Below are positions 38,492-48,900 of a stretch of 64,000 bases of DNA, piece by piece (the first letter of the stretch is position 1; the number at the start of each line of letters is the position of its first letter). The position numbers were made by a program, and so were the translations under genes. The notes beneath the pieces were generated by a model. That model was not told the origin of the DNA and ran no database searches. It saw only the letters and a list, made by a program, of their open reading frames with translations. Source of the stretch: Babylonia areolata (taxonomy: Eukaryota; Mollusca; Gastropoda; Neogastropoda; Buccinidae); NCBI RefSeq assembly GCF_041734735.1, contig NC_134878.1, forward strand, positions 20,095,202-20,159,201. The letters are read 5' to 3'.

Positions 38492-39235
38492 CACAAATAA
38501 ATATGAAACCATGGGACAAGGAACTTCCAGTATGCCACAACCAAACACAAAATTATGGTCAGTCAATGAAATCAAGACACAAGATGTCCATCACAAATGC
38601 TGAAGAACCAGCTAATCACAATAGTGACCAATATAGAAAAACAATGCACAATGATAATCAAATGCAGTCAATTGCATTGGTTAATATATATATATATATA
38701 TATATATATAATACAAAATACAAATAAAAGTAAATGCAATCAAAATGTTTTTGGTTAAAATATGAAAAATTTGTATTAAAAAAGTGATACAGTACATATA
38801 TGTATGCCGTAAACTCTTCTCCATAATACAGCCCATTTCAACATGACCAAAATGTTGCCAGTTCTGACCAGTATCTTGATTGAAGCTGTACTTTTTTATT
38901 TGTTTAAATTCTTTTTTTTACTTTTTTTTTTTAAAAAAAATTTTCAAATCAGACACAAATAGTGTGAATGTGGGTCACAGGAGATAACAGAAGCAATTTG
39001 AATGGAAAAAAGTGAATTTATAATCTATCAATGACCTGACAAAAAATAAAAAGGGGACAAAACCATCAAGGCAGCCATGGAGAAGATGCACAGAGGAAGA
39101 GATGACATCTGAAGGCAGCCAGATTGAGCATGTGCCAAAAATGAAGAGGACATGACAGCCTAGAACCCAGTCAGCTGGAGTGTTCTGTGGCTCTGTGCTA
39201 CTCGAGGAATCCTGACGAATTATGTAAAATTTCAC

Positions 39236-39357
39236 CTTTCAGTTTCAACGTGTTGAAGCACGCGGGCTGATCCATGTATGCTACACCACATCCGCTGTTT
39301 TAAAACTAGGTCAGACGCCTGACCTTCACATAAACCCAACACAGCTGTCGGGCAAGT
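39236..39357 (-). mobile_element. SINE family B 3'-part, degenerate
   Basis: Shares CAGTTTCA, GCTACACCACATC, CAGACGCCTGACC and ATAAACCCAACAC with the intact copies, with many changes. Same orientation as the other family B copies. Confidence 0.6.
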
Positions 39358-39589
39358 CGAAACAATAAACTCACCAACATGTATCAAACAAAACTAGCTT
39401 GCACAAAATTACACAATCCACAGAGATCTTTAGGGTGTGGGGGGGGGGCCCATCTAAGTTTGACCAACTATGCTTCACCCACTCTCAACTGCCCCCACCA
39501 CCCCCATCCTACATTGTTTTGCGTATTATGTCTGGTGACCGTTCAAAGTGTTGCACTTTCCGTCTGCTGGTGCAGGCATATATATTGTC

Positions 39590-40530
39590 ACAATCGTTAC
39601 AAGACGTATGATATACCACTGGTATACATCATCACAATCATCACAGGATAAATGATATACCCCTGACAATAATTGTCACAATCCATCACAGGACAAAAGA
39701 TACACCCGACACTCCATGTCACAATCATTACTTGACAAATGATACACCACTGGTACATATAATAACAATAATCACAGGACATACGATAAAACCCTGACGC
39801 TGATTGTCACAATCATTGCAGACATATCCCTGTGATAAATCACTGTGATAAATCACTGGCATCAGTTGTCACAATTATTATGTAACAAATGATATACTAC
39901 TGGCACACACTGACACAATCATCACAGGACATACGACTTAGCAGTGGCACATATTGTTACAATCACCACAGGAAAACACTGTGAATCATTACAGGACAAA
40001 TGATACGCCACTGGCACACAATGCCACAGTCTTGACAGGACAAATATGCCACTGGCACACAATGCCACAGTCTTGACAGGACAAATATGCCACTGGCACA
40101 CAATGTCAGTCTTGACAGGACAAATATGCCACTGGCACACAATGTCAGTCTTGACAGGACAAATGATGTGCCAACGGCACACAATGTCACAGTCTTGACA
40201 GGACAAATGATATGCCAACAGCACACACTGTCACAGTCTTGACAGGACAAATATGCCAACGGCACACACTGTCAATCATTACAGAACAAATATACAACTG
40301 GTACACTTTGTCACAATCATCACAGGACACGTGATATGCCACTGGCACACACTGTGAATCACTACAGGACAAATGACACACCTTGTCACAATCATCACAG
40401 GACACGTGATATACCACTGGCTCACACTGTGAATCACTACAGGACAAATGACACACCTTGTCACAATCATCACAGGACACGTGATATACCACTGGTACAC
40501 ACTGCGAATCACAACCGGACAAATCATATA
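39590..40530. repeat. ~45-50-bp direct-repeat array, partly paired into ~97-bp units
   Basis: Repeats of TCACAATCATCACAGGACA, then (C/A)(G/A)TGATA(T/C)(A/G)CCACTGG(C/T)ACACA. The left part (39590-40000) is strongly diverged. 40010-40200 has short units (GTCTTGACAGGACAAATATG, then CCACTGGCACACAATG). 40310-40500 alternates CACAATCATCACAGGACACG and GAATCACTACAGGACAAATG units. The long open frames on - through it are repeat-derived. Confidence 0.85.
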
Positions 40531-41610
40531 CTGACACATACACTATTATCTGTGTAAATGTCACAAGAGAGGGCACTAAAAGACTGATCAGAGATCACAC
40601 ACAGAAGGCTTTAAAAAATGCTGTTCAATTCATTTTCTCAGCAGTTACATTTTAACCAAAAGAAATGTAACTCAAGGTAATTTTTTTTTCTTTCTTTTTT
40701 TTTTTTAGTTCTTACAAATCTGATACCAAATGAACACAAAATGAAGTAGACGACGGGGGGTGGGGGTGGAGGAGAAATACACAAAGATGACAACTGATTT
40801 TTTAAAATCTGAAATAAAAAGGAAAAGTCGTCATTCATAGAACACCAGTGAAAGACAGTAAGAAAATCATAAAGAATTATCAACCTGAGCATCAAATCAA
40901 TTGCACACAATATATGATCAAGACTTTGTCAGAAATTTGACTGGAATGTGTGTGTGTGTTATGTGTATATGTGTGTGTATGTGTGTGTGTGTGTGTGTGT
41001 TAAGCAGTTACATTGCCAGAAACGTTAGTTGCTTTTATCAACAATGTTACGTTCATTGAAAACCTGGTCATGCATTAGGGCTACAAGAAGACCCAAAGGG
41101 ATATCTTCAAAAAGTTTACACATATAAATGTTATGTTCCTAGAGTTACTTGAAATTCAATGACATGAGCAATGTAACTAATGAGCCAGGCGTCAAAACAA
41201 ATATAAAAGTATAATTATCCTCAACATATTCTGTGTACAGAAAAAGGCCGGTTTCCACACAAATGTACGTGTTTGACCCATGAAGTACATTGAGGGGTAC
41301 TGCCTCAGTGATGGTCCTCTTTTCATGAAAGAACAATGGGAAAGGCGCATAAAAAGAGCATTCAATTCGTGTGTTATTCATGTCCATAACCATTAGCCGG
41401 CCCTTAGCTTGTTCTTTTGTTGTTGTTGTTTTCCATTTTTATATACTTCTCTTTCAATGACATCACTTTCAGCAAATATATCAGCAATCAATGAGTGCAG
41501 GCAGAAACGTTTCTGACAATATGACCACACACACACACGCACAGACACACGCACAGACACACACACCATATTATATACATATTGATTTACAAGTGGTAAA
41601 CAATCAAATA

Positions 41611-41862
41611 CAGTTTCAGTTTCAGTTTCACTTTCTCAAGGAGGCGTCACTGCATTCGGACAAATCCATACACGCTACACCACATCTGTTGAGCAGATGC
41701 CTGACCAGCAGCATAACCCAACGCGCTTAGTCAGGCCTTGAGTGCATGCTTACATATTTGTGTACCTATGAAAGTGGATTTCATTTTACGTAATTTCGCC
41801 AGAGGACAACACTCTCGTTGCCATGGGTTCTTTTTCAGTGCGCCAAGTGCGTGCTGCACACG

Positions 41863-41893
<31 letters not shown>

Positions 41894-42014
41894 TAGACGC
41901 TCAGTTTGATTTTCCAGTCAAACTTAGGAGAAAGGGCGAGAGCGGGATTCGAACCCACACCCTCACGGACTCTCTGTATTGGCAGCTGAGCGTCTTAACC
42001 ATTCTGCCAAGGCA
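41611..42014 (-). mobile_element. SINE family B, near full length
   Basis: On the - strand it starts with a tRNA-like head (TTGGCAGAATGGTTAAGACG, B box GGGTTCGAATCCC). The central domain follows (CGGATGAGACGATAAACCGA, GTGTGCAGCACGC, AAAAGAACCCATGGCAAC), then a 3' domain with GCGTTGGGTTATGCTGCTGG and CATCTGCT(C/T)(A/G).CAGATG. It ends with an (AAACTG)n tail, CAGTTTCAG on +. About 404 bp. The nearest expressed gene on this strand is the HtrL-like gene. Confidence 0.9.
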
Positions 42015-42253
42015 ATATTGAGATTATAAGATAGCTGGCAGAACTCCAGTAACAGCAAGAACAGTTCAAAAAGCATCACTAGGTCAACCATTCTGAAAAC
42101 AACCCAATCAATCTTTAACGAGAAAACATACAAAAGCATCCAAAAAGCATTCAAAGCAAGCAGATTTTCTGGAGTTTCTTTTCATCTGAGTGCAAACAAA
42201 CAGGATTTGCATGCATTCAGTTCACACACATATATCTATCCGTCTATCTATCT

Positions 42254-42293
<40 letters not shown>
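42254..42293. repeat. (TA)n microsatellite
   Basis: About 19-20 TA dinucleotides, preceded by a CTAT/CTATC tetranucleotide stretch. Confidence 0.95.
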
Positions 42294-42294
<1 letters not shown>

Positions 42295-42332
42295 CTTATT
42301 AAGAAATCAAAATCACCATCTTGAATGAACAG

Positions 42333-42451
42333 TATCAGTAGCTCAAGGAGGCGTCACTGCGTTCGGACAAATCCATATACGCTACACCACATCTGCCAAG
42401 CAGATGCCTGACCAGCAGCGTAACCCAACGCGCTTAGTCAGGCCTTGAGAT
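42333..42451 (-). mobile_element. SINE family B, short (3'-domain only) copy with target duplication
   Basis: Flanked by an 11-bp duplication TGAATGAACAG (42322-42332 and 42451-42461). It contains only the 3' domain (CTCAAGGAGGCGTCACTGCG to AGTCAGGCCTTGAG). Typical 5' truncation during retroposition explains it, though a short autonomous-length subfamily is possible because 46366-46509 has the same boundary. Confidence 0.85.
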
Positions 42452-42980
42452 GAATGAACAGAGTATCATAAATAAATAAATAACCAACCAAATCATCCAA
42501 ACCAATAATCAATATTCAGTTCACCTTTATACACAAAACAAAACAAAACACGTGACTCTGTGGCCCACATCCACAACATGATAGGAAATTCAAAGATCAT
42601 CTTTTAACTGGAACCACACAAAAAAAGTATTCTGAAGCAAGCATGCTTTACTCGCATCAGCTCTTGAGTGTCTTTTAACGTGATTCCTGAGCAGACTGGC
42701 ATACATGAACAGACTTAGTTCATCACAACATTCTGTGGGTGACTCAATGAAAAGGCACATGGACGGAAGGTGAGGTTAGCTCTAAAAGAGATTCAATGCT
42801 CAATCACAAATACCGAGGTCAGGAAGATAAAAAGAGATTTTTCCTCAAAATATCTGGCAGACCAGAAACATGGTCCCAAAACATGGACATGGGAAACTGA
42901 GAATAAAGTAGACGAAAACATCAAATACAAAATGATCAAGTGTGGGAGAAAAAAAAAAAAAAAAAGGTGAAAGAGGGAAC

Positions 42981-43015
<35 letters not shown>

Positions 43016-43016
43016 A

Positions 43017-43408
43017 TTTCAGGTTCTCACAGAGGCGTCACTGTGTTCGGGCAAATCCATATATGCTACGCCACATCTGCTAGGCAGATGCCTGACAGCA
43101 CCATAGCCCAACGCACTTGTCAGGCCTTGAGTGCATGCTTATATATTTGTGTACCTATCAGAGTGGATTTCTTTTTACATAATTTTGCCAGAGGACAACA
43201 CATTAGTTGCCATGGGTTCTTTTTCAGTGCGCTAAGTGCATGCTGCACATGGGACCTAGGTTCATCATCTCATCCGAAAAACTCCTCCTCTCAGTTTGAT
43301 TTTCCAGTCAAACCTGGGATAAAGGGCGAGAGCGGGATTCAAACCCACACCCTCACGGCCTCTCTGTATTGGCAGCTGAGTGTCTCAACCATTCTGCCAC
43401 CGTCCTCC
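43017..43408 (-). mobile_element. SINE family B, near full length
   Basis: Same order of domains as 41611-42014, more diverged (for example CAAACCCACACC in the B-box region). Preceded on + by (GA)n and (CAGA)n at 42980-43014. Confidence 0.88.
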
Positions 43409-43795
43409 ATAAAGACAGACAGAAACTTCCAATAATGATTAAAAAACAAAAAAAACAAAACAAAACAAAAAAAAAACCCAGTGAAAAGGAACCGACACAG
43501 CCAGGACAGCTCCTTGAAAGGTTTCTGATCAATGTCCACTGTCCATCAAGGCTTCACAACACTGCTCTGGTCCCTATATAAAACACTATGTCAACATAAC
43601 ATATAAAATACCATGTTACACTGGCTGCAAAGCCTAAAAATTGTCAACAATGACAACAACAGTTACCTTTTAACCACGCGTACAGGTGCTTTTGACTATA
43701 AACCCTGCTCGTATAAAACAGAGGAAACATGCAAAAAAAAGAGAGGACTTTGGTACCATGCTGAAGTATGATGCCAAAGACCCTGTGTACCAGAG

Positions 43796-43827
<32 letters not shown>

Positions 43828-44233
43828 GATACTTATATAGCACACTATCCAGAAATCTGCTCTAGGTGCTTTACAAAAATGCTTTGTTAACATAGCGTTA
43901 ACAGCCAACAAGCTATCAGGACCAGGAGCTGCTTTAAGGTGACATCAAGAAGCTGATGTCATCATCCAAAATGGAATCATTTGCTTAAACGCTCATTCAG
44001 GACGGCAGATTACTATTTTCATCAATTAAAAGAAAAGAAAAAGAAAAAAAAAAACCCCAAAAAACCAGAAGAAAAAGACTTTCCTCCTCTCCCCCATTCA
44101 CACTTTTAAGTATACGGTGAAACAATTACTGAGTTCAAACCTACTTTCTTTCATACTGGTTTGTTGACCTAAAAAAAACACCCAATAACATTGATGACAA
44201 CAGCAAAACCCAGTTAATTTGACTGAACTGGAC

Positions 44234-44432
44234 TTTCTTCTTCTTCATTTGTGGGCTGCGATTCCCACTTTGACTTGTGCAGCGCACGAGTGGACTTTTT
44301 AAAATTTAATTTAATTTATTTTTTTTTTTTTTACATGTATGACCGTTTAGCCCTGCCATAAGGTTGTCATACTCTTATTTTCTGGGGGGTCGAAGGTGCA
44401 TGCCGGGTGTGTTCTTGTTTCCGTTACCCAAA
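44234..44432 (-). mobile_element. SINE family A 3' fragment
   Basis: On - it ends in (GAA)n (CTTCTTCTTC on +, 44235). GTGGGCTGCGATTCCCAC, ACATGTATGACCGTTT and TGCATGCCGGGTGTGTTCTT match family A. An A/T-rich segment (44300-44333) interrupts it. The fragment breaks off where the 42-bp array begins. Confidence 0.75.
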
Positions 44433-44434
44433 GT

Positions 44435-45830
44435 CCAACTATGGTTACAGTTTCTTCATGTCATTGAGGACAGTGAATACCTAACTTGGCTACAGTTTCT
44501 TACTGTCATTAAGGATAGTGAATACTTTAACTGGTTACAGTTTTTATGTAATTAAGAACAGTGAATATTTAACAGGTTACAGTTTCTTCATGTCATAAAG
44601 GACAGTAAATACCTATGGTTACAGTTTATTTATGTCATAGAGGACAGTAAATATGGTTACAATTTCTTCATGTCATTAAGGACAGTAAATACTTATGGTA
44701 ACAAATTCTTCATGTCATTAAGGACAGTAAATACTTATGGTTACAATTTCTTCACGTCATAATGGACAGTAAATACCTATGGTTACAGTTTATTCATGTC
44801 ATAGAGGACAGTAAATATGTATGGTTACTATTTCTTCAAGTCATTAGGGACTGTAAATACCTATGGTTACAATTTCTTCATGTCACAGAAGATAGTAAAT
44901 ACCAATGGTTACAATTTCTTCATGTCATTAAGGACAGTAAATACTTGTGGTTACAGTTTATTCATGTCACAGAGGATAGTAAATACCTATGGTTACAGTT
45001 TCTTCATGTTATTACGGATAGTAAATACCTATGGTTACAGTTTCTTCATGTTATTAAGGACTGTAAATACCTATGGTTACAGTTTCTTCATGTTATTAAG
45101 GATAGTAAATACCTATGGTTACAGTTTCTTCATGTTATTAAGGACTGTAAATACCTATGGTTACAGTTTCTTCATTTTAAGATAGTAATACCTATGGTTA
45201 CAGTTCTCATGTTATTAAGGACTGTAAATACCTATGGTTACAGTTTCTTCATGTTATTAAGGACTGTAAATACCTATGGTTACAGTTTCTTCATGTTATT
45301 AAGGATAGTGAATACCTAGGGTTACAGTTTCTTCATGTTATTAAGGATAGTAAATACCTAGGGTTACAGTTTCTGCATACCATTAGGACAGTAAACACCT
45401 ATGGTGATGGTTTCATGTCATGAAGGGCGGTAAATACCTACCGTTACAGTTTCATGTCACTGAGGACAGTAAATTCCTATGGTTACAGCTTCTGCATGTC
45501 ATCAAGGACAGTAAATACCTATGGTCACAGTTCCTCCATGTGACAAAGGGCAGTAAATAACTATGGTAACAATTTCTTCATGTCATAAAGGACAGTAATA
45601 CCAAAGTGGTCACAATTTCTTCATGTCGTTAAGGACAGTAAATACCTAGGTGGGGCATAGTTTCTTCAAGTCATCAACGACAGTAAATACCTAAATGGTT
45701 TCAGTTTCTTCATGTGACCAATGGCTGTAAACACCTACCGTTATAAATATGATTTCTTCATGTCATAAACGACAGTGAATTCCCTGGTAGGGTTCCAGTT
45801 TCTTCACGTCATCAGGGACAGTAAATAGCG
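44435..45830. repeat. 42-bp minisatellite running into the HtrL-like gene's last codons
   Basis: About 32 copies of a 42-bp unit: ATGGTTACAGTTTCTTCATG, then T(T/C)ATTAAGGA, then (T/C)AGTAAATACCT. The central copies (about 44980-45360) are most alike; both edges are diverged. Being 14 codons long, the unit gives a spurious 185-codon + frame (44762-45319). On the - strand each consensus unit reads TATTTACTGTCC, then TTAATGACATGA, i.e. YLLSLMT-stop. That is exactly how the HtrL-like CDS ends at 45830-45804. Confidence 0.93.
44624..44963 (-). terminator. Array-borne AATAAA hexamers downstream of HtrL-like stop
   Basis: Variant units with CAGTTTATT instead of CAGTTTCTT give AATAAA on the transcribed strand at 44625-44630, 44789-44794 and 44957-44962, about 0.85-1.2 kb past the stop. 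They could serve as poly(A) signals; there is no direct evidence. Confidence 0.25.
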
Positions 45831-45983
45831 AACGGCTGGCTCAGCGCTGCGGAGGCTGATGTCCCAGGCGTCTTTGAGCATGTAGCCCAGGTAGAACCAG
45901 TCGTCCTCCCCGTGCGTGGTGTAGGTCTGGATCTCCACACGCGGCTTGAAGTTGAAGCTTGGCAGGTACATGATGTAGATGAC
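45804..45983 (-). CDS. HtrL-like terminal coding exon
   Basis: The acceptor is TTTTTCATGCAG on -. It encodes VIYIMYLPSFNFKPRVEIQT, then YTTHGEDDWFYLGYMLKD, then AWDISLRSAEPAVRYLLSLM and T-stop. The final RYLLSLMT-stop lies within a diverged unit of the 42-bp array, so gene end and array share sequence. Confidence 0.88.
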   Translation of the reverse strand, partial: VIYIMYLPSFNFKPRVEIQTYTTHGEDDWFYLGYMLKDAWDISLRSAEPAVRYLLSLMT

Positions 45984-48900
45984 CTGCATGAAAAATAGGC
46001 AGCAAGAAACCTGAACGAAATTCAGTTGTGCTGTGCGGTGCGGTGCGGTGCTGTGTGTGTGTGTGTGTGTGGAGAGAGAGAGGGAGAATTATTACAAGAA
46101 TACAAGAGAAGGAGGGGCAAGAAAGGTGTGTGTGTGGAGAGAGAAAGAGAAGGTATATTATCATTAGAAGAATAAAAGAGAGGGAGGGGGAAAAGGTGTG
46201 TGTGTGTGTGTGTGTGTGTGTGGTGAGAGAGAAAGAGGTAGAATGAGAGTATATCATCATTAGAAGAATAAAAGAGAGGGAGGGAGAAGAGGTGTGTGTG
46301 TGTGTGTGTGTGTGTGTAAAGGGGTAGTAGGTGAGTGGAGGGGCCATTTGTGTGTGTGTGTTTATCAGTATCAGTATCAGTGGCTCAAGGAGGCATCACT
46401 GCGTTCGGTCAAATCCATATACGCTACACCACATCTGCCAAGCAGATGCCTGACCAGCAGCGTAGCCCAACACACTTAGTCAGGCCTTGAGAAAAAAAAA
46501 AGAAAAAAAATCTATACGGGAATAAATGTGGTTCTCAAAAAAGACACATATACGCACATGCACCCACAGACCTCCTCCATCCCTCGACATTTATAAATAT
46601 GATGCACAAACAGCAACTTACAGCATGCCACACAGGCACTCTTTATGTATCCCCATACATTTCATAAGGAAATCAAACTTCAAGCTCATTATTCAACTCA
46701 CTCAGTACGGCCAGTCCTCTCTTCTCCTCTACACAGACCCCTCGGATGTCCAGTGGGTGTCTGAATGACCCAACCTTTAGCTTCCGTCGTCAGAATTGTG
46801 GTATTCTTTATCAACGTTCACCCCTTCAGTGTAAGAGCCTTCCGCTTGTAATATTTTGATGGTGGTAATTGGGGTGAAACGCTGTTAACGTCGTCTCTTT
46901 CGCCGTTTGTATGGAGAGAGTTAAAGGCATTATAAAGTAGACTGCTGAAGACAGACACTACTGATGACATACAGATATGTGCTGATGACAGACAGACACT
47001 GAGACAGACACCTGCTGATGACAAACAGACAACAGACACCTGCTAATGACAAACAGACACCTGCTGATGACAAACAGACAACAGACACCTGCTAATGACA
47101 AACAGACACCTGCTGATGACAAACAGACAAAAGACACCTGCTGATGACAGACAGACACCTGGTAATGACAGACACCTGCTGATGACAAATATCAGACGGG
47201 TATCTGCTCATGACAGATATCTACTGATGACAGACAGATACCTGCTGATGACAGACAGACACCTGCTCATGACTGATTCCTGCTCATGACAGATACCTGC
47301 TGATAACTGACAAATACCTGACAGATACCTTCTCATAAAAGATACCTGCCCATGACAGACAGACCTGCTCATGACTGACAGACTGACAGACAGACAGACA
47401 ACCTGCTGACGACAAGACAGGACACATACCTGCTGATCAGTGCTCATGATCCCCATGTCCAGCAGCCTGCGCACAGCCCACATGTAGTCCTGGGTGTAGA
47501 TGTACAGGACCTCGGGCCGCGCCAGGAACATGGCGCCCCCAACCCATACCTTGTTCCCGGCCACGATCTGCATGGGGGTCAGGGCTGGATTGAAGGCCCT
47601 CTGCCCGCTGTAGGCCACTTTCCATATGTCAAAGTCTCGGGGGACGACCAGCGGGAAGGTGTATCTCTTCTCGTCCACGACACCCCGGAACAGACCGACG
47701 TCCATCCAGGCCAGGTACTTGGTGTGGAACAGCTCCTCTGTGATCACCTTGTTCACCAGCTCAAACTTGGCGTGCATCACGCATGAGTAGTTCTCGTGCA
47801 CCGTGTTGGGGTCGTGGTTTGGGTAGTTGGGCTGGGAGAACACATCCTTGATCTCCGGCGCCAGCTGGAACGCCCACAGCGACTCGCGGGCGACTATGTG
47901 CACCTGCGTCCTCTCCCTGGGGAAGCCTTTCCTCAGGTCCTGGAAGATGTGCTTCACTTCCAGCGAGTCGGTGAAGATGATGACGGGGTTGTCGATGCGG
48001 CTGAACACCGACATCCAACGGATGTACTTTTCTGGGGTGTAGACTCCGAAGGGGCCTCCTTTGTTGAGCAAGCCGATGTTGAAGTAGGCGGTGATGATGG
48101 TGACCTCTGAAGACATGGTGTGGGCCTTCTCCTTCATGCGGTCATGAATCTTCTTCAGCACCGGGTCCTTCACCCACAGCTGGGTGCTGAACTGCAACAC
48201 GGCATCATCACAGAAACCCCGATTATCATCACAAATGTATATCAGTACTGTTGCACGACTCCACCACTACCAAATAAACAAAAATAAACAACAAAAACAA
48301 TCATGTGCTCTTGACCAAATAGCTTGAAACTGTTTGCGAAACATTATAAAAAGATAGGGACCATACACCTGATACACCATCAAAGACAGTCTTAATCATC
48401 ACGTGCATGCACACACATACACACACACCCAAACTAGCAGTTTACAACACTTCTGAATCTACCAGGGAAACAGTAACTGAACAGCCAATCATTTATGATC
48501 AAATCAGGCACTGAAACAACCCCCACCCACTCCACAAGACTCAAGAACGCACATACACACACACGCACACTTATCAAACTCAAGCACTGAAACACTTTCT
48601 CTCCCTCTCTTCTCTTTATCAGCTAGTATAATTTGCACCATTCTGAAGCCTTCAGTCAAACTTTTTTTTGTACTATAAATTCATCATCAACTGAAATGCT
48701 GCTCTTTTTTTTCCCCACACAAAGAATGAATAATGATCACATACATTTTGTCATGCGTGATTTGGTTTCAACAGGGCACAATAAGAACATCAGCAATGTT
48801 GAAATGCACAGTTCAAACACTAAAGCATGAAACATTGTAAGCGTGGCTATTCAGTTTGATCATCAAAATGTGCATTAGTTGTGGTCAAGTATGTTAAAAA

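Larger units (their letters stand above)
36200..45803. other. Intergenic DNA / downstream of HtrL-like gene
   Basis: 36.2-39.2 kb is ordinary AT-rich DNA with (TA)n at 36719-36731 and 38685-38709, a 56-bp tandem duplication and an unrecognised GC-richer block at 37740-38370. 39.2-43.4 kb holds SINE family B copies and a direct-repeat array. 43.4-44.2 kb has an (ATA)n at 43798-43826 and unique sequence. From 44.23 kb a SINE fragment leads into the 42-bp array. A transcript of the - strand gene may extend well into this region. Confidence 0.6.
45984..47429 (-). other. HtrL-like intron (1.45 kb)
   Basis: From the acceptor side on + coordinates: (TG)n/GAGA-rich tracts (46049-46315), SINE family B (46366-46509), plain AT-rich DNA (46510-46690), a TTAA MITE-like copy (46692-46924), then a GACAGACA/CCTGCTGATGA array (46935-47425) reaching the donor. 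Confidence 0.85.

Noticed and set aside
44762-45319. 185-codon + strand open frame
   Set aside because: It is the translation of the 42-bp array (unit = 14 codons); no start context, splice sites or non-repetitive sequence.
47796-48110. 104-codon + strand frame inside the HtrL-like exon
   Set aside because: Antisense shadow of a well-supported conserved coding exon.
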